A DNA stretch of 64,000 bases from Nocardioides sp. (GTDB lineage: Bacteria > Actinomycetota > Actinomycetes > Propionibacteriales > Nocardioidaceae). Every line of letters begins with the position of its first letter. The stretch's first letter is position 1. This document shows positions 7,325 through 16,085 of this stretch, one piece after another. Under the pieces are notes generated by a model. It did not search any database. It had not been told where the DNA came from and saw only the letters and a program-made list of their open reading frames with translations. The stretch is from the NCBI GenBank assembly GCA_002729525.1, contig PBYI01000051.1:62001-126000 (forward strand). The letters run 5' to 3'. The translations under genes and the position numbers were made by a program.

Positions 7325-10099
7325 TCAGGCCCGTCGGTGCCTCACCGAGGTGATGTGCTTCGTCCCTGCAACCCGTACGACGACGACCCTCGCTGAGGCG
7401 TGGCGCGGAAGACGCACCCGCACCTTCGCGGTCTTGCCGGCACCCACGGTCGTCTTGACCACCTTGTTCCGGTGGCCTCGGATCTTCACCTGCACCACGG
7501 CTCGGCACCGTTGCGCGCACGCCACTCGTCCCACCACGACACGGCCCCGCTGGACGAATGTCCGCGAGACTCGCACCGCCCCCTGCGAACTGCTCGTCAC
7601 GGGCGACGGCGAGGCGGTCGGCCCGCTGAACGGCAGAGCGCTCCCGAGTGCGCGCGTCACGACGACCCTGGTGGAACTGCTGTTGTCGGCCGGGTCCGGG
7701 TCGTCCGTGCTCGACGACACCGTGCCTGTGTTGTCGACGTACTCCTGCTCGTCGACAGGCGGCCCGGTGATGCTACCGAGGCACAGCAGGTCGATCACGG
7801 CGTCCTCCGTGGACGGGCCAGGGTTGTAGAGGTAGAAGTCCCGGTTCACCGGCTGCGGGTCGGACCCGTTGTAGAACGGCGTGTCGTAGGTCGCGGTGAT
7901 GCCCTTGAACCCGTCTGGGCACGTGATCCGGTGCGTGCTGTGGCCCGGCGGCGCCGACACGGACCTGACCAGGTGCTCGAGCGGGATCGTGTGCTCGTGG
8001 CGATCAGCGCCCGACAACGCCGGCGACGTGCGTCGGTGCAACGGCCGGACGAAGGCCTGGACCTGCGCGGTCGTCCCGTCCGGTACATCGAAAACGAAGG
8101 ACCAGCCCGTGTCGGTGAGCTCAGAGGCGACGAGGCGGGCGCGGCCCGCCGTGACGACGTACCCGGGCGCCACCGCGGTGTAGTTGAGCGGCACCTCGAC
8201 GGTGACCTCGGACTCGCCCTCCGGCAGGGACGTCACCGGCGAGCTCGTGTCGGGGAGGGTCTCGAGCTGGTGGGTGTGTCCGCTGGTCGTGCCGGTCGTG
8301 CGGGTGACGCACGCGGCGTACAGGTGACCCTGCGCCTGCCCGGATGCAGTGTTCTCCAGGATCACCGTGCCGCGGGCCTCGCTCGTCGCGCGGACCTCGG
8401 AGGCCAGGACGCTCTGCGGGTCGCCGGCGCCCTGGTCGACGTTGGTCACCTGCCAGGTGAGGTCGGTGAGGAAGGTCCCCGAGGGGCAGTCGGCGTGGAA
8501 GGCACCGCTCTGTCCGGCGCTGAGGCTCCACGCGGGCGAGACCTTGCCGACCGTGATCTGGTGGTCGTGGCGCGGCCCCGTACCCGGAGGCGTTCCCCGC
8601 ACCGTGCCGGTGACGGTGATCGTGCGCACCGCACCCGGCACGAGGGTGCCCAGGTCGCAGTCGATCTGTTGTCCGCCGGAGATGCTGCAAGCGCCGGGGG
8701 CGTCGGCGTCGACAGCCGAGACGACCTCGATGTCGGCCGGCACGGTGTCGACGGCACGCACGTCGAGCGCGTACGAGGGTCCCGCGCTGCGCACGGTCAG
8801 TATGTAGGTGATCGCGTCGCCGCCGTCGTAGTAGACCGCGTCGGCTTCCTTGACGATCGACACGTCGGCCTCGGTGTCGATCTCGGTGTCGTCGTCGTCG
8901 GAGTCGTTGTCCGGGTTCGTGTCGTGGGGCGTGTCGACGTATGCCCAGTTGACGAGCTGCGTGCCCTTCGGCAGGCCGGGATCAGTGCGCGACTTCAGCC
9001 GGATCGTGGTGCTCGCACTCGCAGCGAGCGTGCCCAGCGGGCAGGTGAACGAGATGCCGCTCACGGTGCAGCGGCTGTCGATCTCCGTGATCTCGGTGAA
9101 CCCCGCGGGGAGGGTGTCCGTCACGACTGTGTTCGGGGCCGCGTGGTAGCTGGAGTGGTTGGTGACTCGGAGGAACCAGCTGGTCTCCTCGCCCGCGATG
9201 GTGATGGGGGTCTCGGAGGTCTTCACGATCCCGACGTCGATCTTCTTCTGGTTACCGAAGTCGAAGTCCCGGTAGTGGGTGTCGGCGGCTCCGTAGGGCA
9301 CGTACTGGGTCCGGGGGGACTCCTTCTGCTGCCAGCCGGCAGGCACGTCCTCTCGAAGCGAGTAGGTACCGGCGGTGTAGCCGCTGTTGGCGTTGGCGTT
9401 CAGCGTGAACTCGTAGTACCCGTTGGCGCCGGTCGTCGTCGCGGCGACGTAGTGTCCGTCCCGGTAGATCCTGACGGTCACTCCGGACACTCCGGGCTCG
9501 CCGACGTCCTGCGTGCCGTTGCCGTTGACGTCCTCGTACTTCGTGCCGCTGATCTTCGGGATCGGGCCACTCTTGCCCGCGCCGGACTCACTCGGGTTGC
9601 CGCAGATGAGGGAGATGAAGGCGCCGTCCCAGTACTTCAGGGTCGAGCTGCCCGACCACAGGTGAGACACCGTGCTCGGCGACCCATCGGGGAGGTCGAA
9701 ATCGATCGGCGTCCTGCAGAGCTTGCCCTTCGGCGAGTTGTTGTCACAGCCACCGAAGGATCGCGAGCCGACCTCGGACTCGGTCTTGACCACCTGTGGG
9801 GCCCAGATCAGAAAGTTCGGACGGAAGCCGACCGCCCCGTAGACGTCGAAGACATCCGGGTCGTCGAAGTCCGACAGGGCGCGAGGGGTCGCACCGCCCG
9901 TGCCATCCGGGCGGCATCCCGCCGTGGACACGTGCCACACGCTCGTGAGTCCGGGCGAGGTGCAGGCGTAGGACTGCTCCCCACCGGGGTACAACGACGC
10001 ACTGGCGGGCGGAGACGCCATCAGGCTCGACAGCACGAGCCCCGTCGTCGCGAGAGCGAGCGCGACGAGACGCGACACGAGGCGGATCGAGGTGGGCAC
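7325..10099 (-). CDS. large secreted protein with SdrD-B and DUF11-type repeats
   Basis: Exported protein of 924 residues with a signal peptide (residues 1-35, cleavage after ASA). After a unique N-terminal domain, a Cna-B/SdrD-B module starts near residue 180 (SGTKYEDVNGNGTQDVGEPG, with a Ca-binding-like DxNxNG loop). Two DUF11-like beta modules follow (DVGIVKTSETP and DVSIVKEADAVYYDGG), separated by an acidic Asp-rich linker. A long beta-rich middle section follows with HTHQLETLP and EHTIPLEHL. The basic C-terminal domain has a CAQRC pair. No LPXTG anchor or final membrane helix is seen, so it may be released or held non-covalently. Likely adhesin or surface-layer role; partners unknown. 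GTG start at 10099. Confidence 0.82.
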   Translation of the reverse strand: MPTSIRLVSRLVALALATTGLVLSSLMASPPASASLYPGGEQSYACTSPGLTSVWHVSTAGCRPDGTGGATPRALSDFDDPDVFDVYGAVGFRPNFLIWAPQVVKTESEVGSRSFGGCDNNSPKGKLCRTPIDFDLPDGSPSTVSHLWSGSSTLKYWDGAFISLICGNPSESGAGKSGPIPKISGTKYEDVNGNGTQDVGEPGVSGVTVRIYRDGHYVAATTTGANGYYEFTLNANANSGYTAGTYSLREDVPAGWQQKESPRTQYVPYGAADTHYRDFDFGNQKKIDVGIVKTSETPITIAGEETSWFLRVTNHSSYHAAPNTVVTDTLPAGFTEITEIDSRCTVSGISFTCPLGTLAASASTTIRLKSRTDPGLPKGTQLVNWAYVDTPHDTNPDNDSDDDDTEIDTEADVSIVKEADAVYYDGGDAITYILTVRSAGPSYALDVRAVDTVPADIEVVSAVDADAPGACSISGGQQIDCDLGTLVPGAVRTITVTGTVRGTPPGTGPRHDHQITVGKVSPAWSLSAGQSGAFHADCPSGTFLTDLTWQVTNVDQGAGDPQSVLASEVRATSEARGTVILENTASGQAQGHLYAACVTRTTGTTSGHTHQLETLPDTSSPVTSLPEGESEVTVEVPLNYTAVAPGYVVTAGRARLVASELTDTGWSFVFDVPDGTTAQVQAFVRPLHRRTSPALSGADRHEHTIPLEHLVRSVSAPPGHSTHRITCPDGFKGITATYDTPFYNGSDPQPVNRDFYLYNPGPSTEDAVIDLLCLGSITGPPVDEQEYVDNTGTVSSSTDDPDPADNSSSTRVVVTRALGSALPFSGPTASPSPVTSSSQGAVRVSRTFVQRGRVVVGRVACAQRCRAVVQVKIRGHRNKVVKTTVGAGKTAKVRVRLPRHASARVVVVRVAGTKHITSVRHRRA

Positions 10100-10233
10100 G
10101 CGCTCACTGTGGCGTCCTCGCGAGGCCCGTGTGCCCGGATGCCCAAGTCTTTATGCGCAGGTCCAGACCGTTTGTTCATGGCGCCGGGACGACAGAACTT
10201 TACTTGCCCTGACACGCTTCCTGTGCCGCCGAC

Positions 10234-11424
10234 TCAGGCGTCGTGGATCGGCTCCGCCGGCAGCTTGCGCACCCGGCTGCGGCGCTTGCGCCGGCTCGGG
10301 ATCATCGAACGCATCTCCTCCAGCTTGCCGAAGCACAGCAGCCGGTCGTTGGCCTCCAGCACGTGCGAGGCGTTCGGGTTGGGGATGACGCCGGTGCCGC
10401 GCTGGAGCGTCAGCGCGGTGATGTCGCGCTCGCGCAGGCCGGACTCGCCGAGCTTCTTGCCGACCATCTCCGAGGCGTCGTTGATCGCGATCTCGGCGAC
10501 GCCGTAACCGGTCGAGACGGTGAGTCGCTGGCGGACGTCGATCTCGGGGAAGGCGACCTGGTTGTCGATGTAGTCGATGATCGAGCCGGCGACGTCGAGG
10601 CCGGTCGCGGTCTCGATGCCCTCCAGGCCGGGCGAGGAGTTGACCTCCATCACCAGCGGGCCGTCGTTGCCCTCGAGCATGTCGACACCGGCGACGCGCA
10701 GACCCATGATCTGAGCCGAGCGCACCGCCACCCGCTCGAACTCCGGGTCGAGGGTGACCGGCTCGACCGAGCCGCCGCGGTGCACGTTGGAGCGGAACTC
10801 GTCGCCCTTCGCCACCCGTCGCATCGCCGCGACCACGCGGTCGCCGACGACGAGGGCGCGGATGTCGCGACCCTTCGACTCCTTCACGAACCGCTGGATC
10901 AGCACCTGCTGCTTGGTGCTCGACAGGGTCTCGATGATCGCCTCGGCGACCTTGAGCTCCGGCGCCAGGATCACGCCGATGCCCTGGGTGCCCTCGAGCA
11001 GCTTGATGACGACCGGCGCGCCGCCGACCCGCTCGATCGCGGGGATCACGTCGGCGCGGTCGCGCACGAACGTCGTCGCCGGCATGCCGATCTGGTGCCG
11101 GGACAGGATCTGGGTGGCGCGCAGCTTGTCGCGGCTGTTGGAGATGCCGTACGACGTGTTGGGCGTGTAGACGTCCATCTGCTCGAACTGCCGCACGACG
11201 GCGGTGCCGAAGTAGGTGATCGAGTTGCCGATCCGCGGCAGGATCGCGTCGTACGTCGACAGCCGCTTGCCGCGGAACTGCAGGTCCGGCTCGTCGCCGG
11301 ACAGGTCGATGCCGAACCGCAGCGTGTTGAGCACCTTCACGTCGTGACCCCGGTCGAGGGCGGCGGTGCGCAGGCGCTGCGTACTGTACGAGCGCAGCGC
11401 GCGGGACAGGATCGCGAGCTTCAT
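10234..11424 (-). CDS. rimK: RimK-type ATP-grasp glutamate ligase with C-terminal TrkA-C domain
   Basis: ATP-grasp ligase of the RimK family (396 residues); relatives add glutamates to the C-terminus of ribosomal protein S6 or make poly-alpha-glutamate. Residues 1-290 contain the RimK pre-ATP-grasp region (LPRIGNSITYFG), the ATP-binding KLLEGTQGIGV and the Mg-binding MEVNSSPGLEGIE. The last ~90 residues match a TrkA-C/RCK_C ligand-binding domain (TLQRGTGVIPNPN), a fusion seen in some RimK proteins, ending in a very basic tail. It is divergent from a retropepsin-like protease and an AstE-like deacylase, with only 29 nt between start codons. The S6 of this genome ends NWA, so S6 may not be the target. 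Confidence 0.87.
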   Translation of the reverse strand: MKLAILSRALRSYSTQRLRTAALDRGHDVKVLNTLRFGIDLSGDEPDLQFRGKRLSTYDAILPRIGNSITYFGTAVVRQFEQMDVYTPNTSYGISNSRDKLRATQILSRHQIGMPATTFVRDRADVIPAIERVGGAPVVIKLLEGTQGIGVILAPELKVAEAIIETLSSTKQQVLIQRFVKESKGRDIRALVVGDRVVAAMRRVAKGDEFRSNVHRGGSVEPVTLDPEFERVAVRSAQIMGLRVAGVDMLEGNDGPLVMEVNSSPGLEGIETATGLDVAGSIIDYIDNQVAFPEIDVRQRLTVSTGYGVAEIAINDASEMVGKKLGESGLRERDITALTLQRGTGVIPNPNASHVLEANDRLLCFGKLEEMRSMIPSRRKRRSRVRKLPAEPIHDA

Positions 11425-11453
11425 CAGGTATTTCCCCGAGTGAGAGGTGGACG

Positions 11454-11927
11454 ATGACTGACACTCATTCCTACACCGTCGCCGGGTGGCGTGAGTGGGT
11501 GAGCCTGCCCGGGGTCGGCGTGGAGTGGATCAAGGCCAAGCTCGACACGGGCGCCCGCTCGAGCGCGATCCACGCCTTCGACCTCGAGGAGTTCGAGAAG
11601 GACGGCACCACCTGGGTGCGGTTCTCCGTGCACCCCTGGCAGGGCACCGACGCCGACGCCGTGCAGACCGAGGCCCCGGTCGTGGAGACCCGCGAGGTGC
11701 GCTCGTCGTCGGGACACTCCGAGGACCGGTACGTCGTGATGATGCGGGTCGGCCTGATGGGCACCGAGGTCGACGCGGAGATGACGCTGGCCCGTCGCGA
11801 CGAGATGGGCTTCCGGATGCTGGTCGGCCGCGAGGCGCTCAAGCAGGGGTACGTCGTCGACCCCGGCGGGTCGTACCTCGGCGGGCGTCCGCCGCTCGCC
11901 GTACGCCGCCGCAACCGGGGCCGCTGA
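11454..11927 (+). CDS. RimK-associated retropepsin-like 'ATP-dependent zinc protease' family protein
   Basis: Small protein of 157 residues in the COG4067 / PF05618 family, which has a retropepsin-like fold. The active-site motif is KLDTGARSSAIHA, residues about 28-40, with the Asp of DTG. Members commonly sit next to rimK and are thought to trim or counteract glutamate tails or modulate RimK. Start at ATG 11454 with GAGAGGTGG 4-10 nt upstream. Its stop overlaps the next ATG (TGATG at 11925-11929), so the two genes are coupled. Confidence 0.88.
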   Translation: MTDTHSYTVAGWREWVSLPGVGVEWIKAKLDTGARSSAIHAFDLEEFEKDGTTWVRFSVHPWQGTDADAVQTEAPVVETREVRSSSGHSEDRYVVMMRVGLMGTEVDAEMTLARRDEMGFRMLVGREALKQGYVVDPGGSYLGGRPPLAVRRRNRGR

Positions 11928-12892
11928 TGGCCCGCTCGCCGCGGCCGTCGTTCGAGATCGGCACCGTCCGGGTGCGCCCGGGTCGTCGCCAGGCGCTCTC
12001 GCTGCCGATCACCCGGCTGGTCACCGGCGCCGACGTCGACCTGCCGGTGCGGGTCGTGCACGGGCGCGAGGAGGGCCCGACGGTCTGGATCGACGCCGCC
12101 ATCCACGGCGACGAGGCCGTCGGCGTCGAGGTGGTGCGCCAGGTGGTGGCCGGGCTTGACGCCAAGACGTTCCGCGGCACGCTCATCGCGGTGCCGATCG
12201 TCAACGTCCTCGGCTTCATGAACGGCGACCGCTACCTGCCCGACCGGCGCGACCTCAACCGGTCGTTCCCTGGCTCGCCGCGCGGGTCGTTGGCCGGCCG
12301 GATCGCGCACCTGTTCCTCAACGAGGTGGTCGCGCGGTGCGAGGTCGGCATCGACCTGCACACCGGCTCCGACCGCCGCACCAACCTCCCGCAGATCCGC
12401 GCCGACCTCGAGGATCCCCGCACCCGCGAGCTGGCCGGCGCGTTCGCCGCGCCGGTGATGCTGCACGCCCGGCTGCGCGACGGCTCGCTGCGGTACGCCG
12501 CCCGCGAGCGCGGCGCGAAGGTGCTGCTCTACGAGGCCGGCGAGGCGTGGCGGATGGACGGCTGGGCGGTCGACGCCGGCGTCCTCGGCGTACGACGGGT
12601 GCTCGCGCACCTGGGCATGACCGACCCGCTGGAGGACGACGCACCCGAGCCGAGCCTGGTGTCGTGGCGCTCGGGCTGGGTGCGCGCCCGCGGCACCGGG
12701 ATGCTGCACCTGGAGTCGCGGCTCGGCGACCGGGTGTCGAAGGGCGACCGGCTCGGCGGGCTGTTCGACTCGTTCGGCAAGCGGGTGCGGCTGGTGCACG
12801 CCGACCGCGACGGCATCGTCATCGGCCGCACCGAGGCGCCGCTGGTCAACTCCGGCGACGCGGTGGTGCACCTCGGCGAGGTCGAGGGCTGA
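11927..12892 (+). CDS. succinylglutamate desuccinylase/aspartoacylase family deacylase
   Basis: M14-type zinc deacylase of the AstE/AspA family, 321 residues. The Zn ligands are seen in IHGDEAVG (His and Glu, near residue 65) and DLHTG (His, near residue 143), and the substrate-Arg region FPGSPRGS is present. The C-terminal ~90 residues form the beta domain typical of the family. Together with the RimK-like ligase and the retropepsin-like protein it forms a three-gene set. The natural reading is removal or remodelling of an acyl or glutamyl group made by the ligase (inference). Start ATG at 11927 overlaps the upstream stop. Confidence 0.88.
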   Translation: MARSPRPSFEIGTVRVRPGRRQALSLPITRLVTGADVDLPVRVVHGREEGPTVWIDAAIHGDEAVGVEVVRQVVAGLDAKTFRGTLIAVPIVNVLGFMNGDRYLPDRRDLNRSFPGSPRGSLAGRIAHLFLNEVVARCEVGIDLHTGSDRRTNLPQIRADLEDPRTRELAGAFAAPVMLHARLRDGSLRYAARERGAKVLLYEAGEAWRMDGWAVDAGVLGVRRVLAHLGMTDPLEDDAPEPSLVSWRSGWVRARGTGMLHLESRLGDRVSKGDRLGGLFDSFGKRVRLVHADRDGIVIGRTEAPLVNSGDAVVHLGEVEG

Positions 12893-12933
12893 GGGTGGGC
12901 CCGGTCGGGACGGGGTAACTCGAGTGCTTCACG

Positions 12934-13578
12934 TCAGGAACGCTTGACCCAGCGGCTGTACGTGCCGAACCGGTTGTTTCCGCCTGGGGCGGTGTCATGG
13001 ACGTCGCCACCGAAGTTGGACACGGTGTAGTTGAACTTCACGAATCGGGTTCCTGCGACACATCGCTGCGGCACCTTCGCACTCACTCGACCCTCTCGTG
13101 ACGACGTCGCGCTCACGCGCTTGAGCTCGACACCGCGGCACCTCACCCGTCGCGGGTACTCCATTCCGGGCTCGCTGCGATAGAGGTGCAACCCGCGCCT
13201 GAACTGAACGTCGGTCTTCTTCTGCCACACCAGGAGGTACGTCCGACGATTCACAGGGCGGGCGTCGCGATCCGCATACATCGACACCGCGAATCGATCG
13301 ACGTAGCGCGCGACCAGCGACGGATGGCGCGCCTTCATCTCGATGGCGTTGCGGCCGTTCGTGAACGACACCGACTCGATCGCGAGGAAGTACGCCTCGT
13401 AGCCGCGCTCGACGTCGTTCACACGAACGCCATCGGCAGACGCTCGAGAGGAACTGACCACCGTCCCGGCAAGCAGCGCGACGCAGGCGAGCGCGATCAC
13501 CGCAGGGGCACGCAAGATGGCCGTTCGCCCAGGTGGGAACGGGGTGGATAGAGAAGGTTTCGCCGTCATGCAGAGCAT
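12934..13578 (-). CDS. putative secreted protein of unknown function
   Basis: No family recognised. The 214-residue product starts with a basic stretch, a hydrophobic core (about residues 25-45) and a cleavage-like SRASA, so export is likely. The mature part is basic, rich in Arg, Tyr and Phe, with two Cys in VRCRGVEL and QRCVAGT that could form a disulfide; it ends GGNNRFGTYSRWVKRS. Base composition looks somewhat less G+C-extreme than its neighbours. Start is ATG 13578 or ATG 13569. It stands alone, tail to tail with the AstE-like gene. Confidence 0.68.
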   Translation of the reverse strand: MLCMTAKPSLSTPFPPGRTAILRAPAVIALACVALLAGTVVSSSRASADGVRVNDVERGYEAYFLAIESVSFTNGRNAIEMKARHPSLVARYVDRFAVSMYADRDARPVNRRTYLLVWQKKTDVQFRRGLHLYRSEPGMEYPRRVRCRGVELKRVSATSSREGRVSAKVPQRCVAGTRFVKFNYTVSNFGGDVHDTAPGGNNRFGTYSRWVKRS

Positions 13579-13776
13579 CCTCGGTCGGCACCGACCCGGA
13601 CGGGGCTCAATCCGTGAAAACCCGCCGAACCTCCCCCCGTGCCTAGACAGGTCGTCGCGCGTCCGACGCCGCCAGCCGGCGCCGAGGAGCGGCCTCCGAC
13701 CAGGCGCGGTGGACTGTCAACCGACCAGGGACACCGATCGGCTCACCACGCACCGCCCGATCGACCCGACCGAGCC

Positions 13777-14073
13777 TCAGCGCGGAGCGTTGAACTGCAG
13801 CCCGGCGTAGTCGGGGTGCCGGTCGATCCAGCCCTTGATGAATGGGCACACGGCCATCACCTTGCGCGCCCCCTCGGCGGCGACCTCGTCGAGCGCCGTG
13901 CGGGCGAGCGCACCGCCGACGCCCTGACCCTCGAAGGCCGCGTGCACCTCGGTGTGGGTGAACACGACCAGCTCGTCGGTCAGCTGGTACTCCGCGAACC
14001 CGGCCTCCGTGCCGTCGACGTACGCCGTCCAGCGGCTGCGGTCGGACTCGTGACGGACCTCGACATCGCTCAT
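13777..14073 (-). CDS. small GNAT-like N-acetyltransferase (YidJ type)
   Basis: Mini-GNAT domain of 98 residues (GNAT_2/Yjdj family). The acetyl-CoA loop is AAFEGQGVGGALARTALDEV (about residues 45-64), followed by VMAVCPFIKGWIDRHPDY, which is the usual C-terminal signature of this group. The ATG at 14073 was chosen over an upstream GTG because the domain starts there (DVEVRHESDRSRW). It begins 4 nt after the CPBP protease stop and is probably cotranscribed with it. Substrate unknown. Confidence 0.88.
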   Translation of the reverse strand: MSDVEVRHESDRSRWTAYVDGTEAGFAEYQLTDELVVFTHTEVHAAFEGQGVGGALARTALDEVAAEGARKVMAVCPFIKGWIDRHPDYAGLQFNAPR

Positions 14074-14077
14074 GCCC

Positions 14078-14890
14078 TCACAACGTCGGGAGCCAGGAGA
14101 CATTCCCGGCCAGCACGGCGTACCCGACGAAGGCGCCGACGTCGAGCAGCGTGTGGGTCACCACGAACGGCGTGACCCGGCCCCACCGTGCGTAGAGCCA
14201 CCCGAAGAGCAGACCCATCACCAGGTTGCCGACGAAGCCGCCGAGCCCCTGGTAGAGGTGGTAGCTGCCGCGCAGCAGCGCCGCCAGGCCGATCGCGGCA
14301 TGCGTGCCGAAGCCGAGCTGGCGCAGCCGCACCTGCACGAACCCGAGCACCACGAACTCCTCGAGCAGCGCGTTCTCCGCCGCCGCCAGCACGAGCACCG
14401 GCACCCGCCACCACACGTCGTCGAGACCCTGCGCGACGACGGTCAGGTTGGTGCCCAGCGCGTACGTCGCCAGGTAGAACGCCAGCCCGACCGTCCCGAC
14501 GCCCGCGGCCAGCGCGGCACCCACGCCGAGGTCGCGTCCCCACGACGCCTGCCGGAACCACACGTCGCGCAGGTGGGTGCCCGACCGCACCAGCAGGTAG
14601 CCGGCCAGCGCGACCGGCACCAGCGCGAACCCGATCCGCAGCAGCTGGTAGGTGAGGTCGAGCCAGGGCCGCTCGGGGGTGACGGAGGAGTTGAGGGTCG
14701 CCGCCTGCTCCGACAACGCGCCCGGCTCGGTGAGCGCGGCGACCAGGCTGACGACCGAGTAGACCGCCGAGCGACCCAGCGAGACCAGCAGCACCAGGGC
14801 GAGCTCGGTCCACAGCAGCGCCCGCGCGAGCTCGGCGCCGGTCGACGTCGGCAGCACGTCACGGGTGCGCAGGCGCGCGGTTGGGGTCAC
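14078..14890 (-). CDS. CPBP family intramembrane metalloprotease
   Basis: Polytopic membrane protein of about 270 residues from the CAAX protease / bacteriocin-processing (Abi) family. The three glutamic-type protease motifs appear in order: ALLEEFVVLGF (EE pair), RGSYHLYQGLGG (conserved His) and HTLLDVG. Hydrophobic helices fill most of the chain. The GTG at 14890 is the preferred start because upstream residues are Arg/Pro-rich and unlike the family. Cotranscribed with the GNAT gene. Substrates unknown. Confidence 0.88.
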   Translation of the reverse strand: MTPTARLRTRDVLPTSTGAELARALLWTELALVLLVSLGRSAVYSVVSLVAALTEPGALSEQAATLNSSVTPERPWLDLTYQLLRIGFALVPVALAGYLLVRSGTHLRDVWFRQASWGRDLGVGAALAAGVGTVGLAFYLATYALGTNLTVVAQGLDDVWWRVPVLVLAAAENALLEEFVVLGFVQVRLRQLGFGTHAAIGLAALLRGSYHLYQGLGGFVGNLVMGLLFGWLYARWGRVTPFVVTHTLLDVGAFVGYAVLAGNVSWLPTL

Positions 14891-14985
14891 CGCTCCAGCA
14901 TGCCGCGCGGGCGGGTGCGTCACCTCCGGCGCCGCCCGTCGTTGGGAGGGGTGTCGCACCGCGACACCACGAGGGAGGGACCCCC

Positions 14986-15354
14986 ATGACCCAGCACGCG
15001 CACACCGAGCCGGCCGACGCCCGCGACACCGCCGACGTACGCCGCCGCTCGGACCTGATGCGGTCCTTCCTCGACGCGCACCGGCTCGTCTGGGACATGC
15101 CGTGCCTGCTCCGGCTGCACCCGGAGATCCTCATGCACCTGGAGGCGCGGTACGCCGTGCACGCCTCCGACCGGCTCGACCGGGTGTCGGTGGTGACGGT
15201 GTCCGACCGCAGCCGTCCCTGGACCCAGACCCTCGAGCTCGCCGACCTGCGCGACGTGGTGCTCCGCCTGCTCGAGCGCGAGCTCGCGCTGGCCCTGGAG
15301 GCCGAGGAGCGCGCGGCGTTCCGTCCGACGGTCTTCGACCGCGTCGCCGGCTGA
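14986..15354 (+). CDS. small conserved protein, paralog of the gene at 17151
   Basis: No known family recognised. The 122-residue product shares a core with the gene at 17151: both have RRSD, then LDAHRLVWDMP, then HPE-x-L-x-HLEARY, followed by a variable strand region and a helix ending in a xRELA/L motif and a late FRP. Neither signal peptide nor membrane helix is seen, so it is probably cytoplasmic. The ATG at 14986 has GAGGGAGGGA 6-15 nt upstream. It precedes the two lipoprotein genes, while the paralog follows them. Confidence 0.8.
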   Translation: MTQHAHTEPADARDTADVRRRSDLMRSFLDAHRLVWDMPCLLRLHPEILMHLEARYAVHASDRLDRVSVVTVSDRSRPWTQTLELADLRDVVLRLLERELALALEAEERAAFRPTVFDRVAG

Positions 15355-15480
15355 CCTGCGCGGGCGCGTTCGACCCGCGGCGGCCTGACCGAATCGGCCA
15401 CCCGCCACCGCTCGAGCGGCGACACTGAGGGAGCGGCCAGCCCCTCGGCCGCTCACTGGGATCCGTGCACGGGAGGACGA

Positions 15481-16047
15481 GTGCTGCGTCGACGCACCGC
15501 GCGCCTCGCCGGTCCGGCCTGCGCGCTCCTCGCGGCCGGACTGCTGAGCGGGCTGCTGTCCGCCTGCGCGCCGCCGCCGGTCGTGGTCCCCGAGCCGGCC
15601 GCGCCCGAGACGGCGTACGTCCCGGGCACGGAGTACGTCGCGATCGCGGAGTTCTACCTGTTCCTCGCCGGCGGCGGCGCGACGGAGGCGGCGTTCGGGG
15701 AGCCCGTCGACGCCGAGGCCCGCGCCGACGCCGACGGCCGGTTCCGCATCGACCTCGGCGACACCGGGGCGGAGGGCTGCCTGACCGACCTCGTCGAGCA
15801 GATCGCGATCTCCTTCCAGCGCGGCCCCGGGAAGATCGTCGTCGAGCCGCACCGCGAGCCGCAGTGCACCGGCGTGCCGTGGGGCCGTCTCTCCGCACCC
15901 GCTCCGGCGTACGACGCCTTCCACGTCGACGAGCCGAGCCGCGCGGCGGGCGTGGTGCGCACGATCCTCAACGGGGCCACCGCCCCGGCCGAGGAGCCCG
16001 AGGACCCTGCACCGACGGAGGGGGCGACCGGCACCGCGACGCCCTAG
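15481..16047 (+). CDS. putative lipoprotein (188 aa) of unknown function
   Basis: Exported lipoprotein: an N-terminal Arg cluster, a hydrophobic core and the lipobox LLSAC at residues 25-29. A Pro/Val/Glu-rich linker follows, then a domain starting EYVAIAEFYLFLAGGG with two further Cys (GCLTD and QCTG) that may pair outside the cell. The C-terminus is Pro/Glu/Thr-rich and low-complexity. Domain family not recognised. GTG start at 15481 with GGGAGGACGA upstream. The next lipoprotein gene follows 38 nt later, suggesting an operon. Confidence 0.8.
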   Translation: MLRRRTARLAGPACALLAAGLLSGLLSACAPPPVVVPEPAAPETAYVPGTEYVAIAEFYLFLAGGGATEAAFGEPVDAEARADADGRFRIDLGDTGAEGCLTDLVEQIAISFQRGPGKIVVEPHREPQCTGVPWGRLSAPAPAYDAFHVDEPSRAAGVVRTILNGATAPAEEPEDPAPTEGATGTATP

Positions 16048-16085
16048 GGTCGTCACCTCGGGCGCAGTCGGCGGGAGGTGGAGCG

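Noticed and set aside
7400..10507. Very long open frame antisense to the 924-residue secreted protein
   Set aside because: Arg/Val/Gly-rich translation without domains; arises from high G+C in the other frame of a real gene. Similar antisense frames at 2226-3833, 19351-22824, 23426-25732 and 40976-44570 rejected for the same reason.
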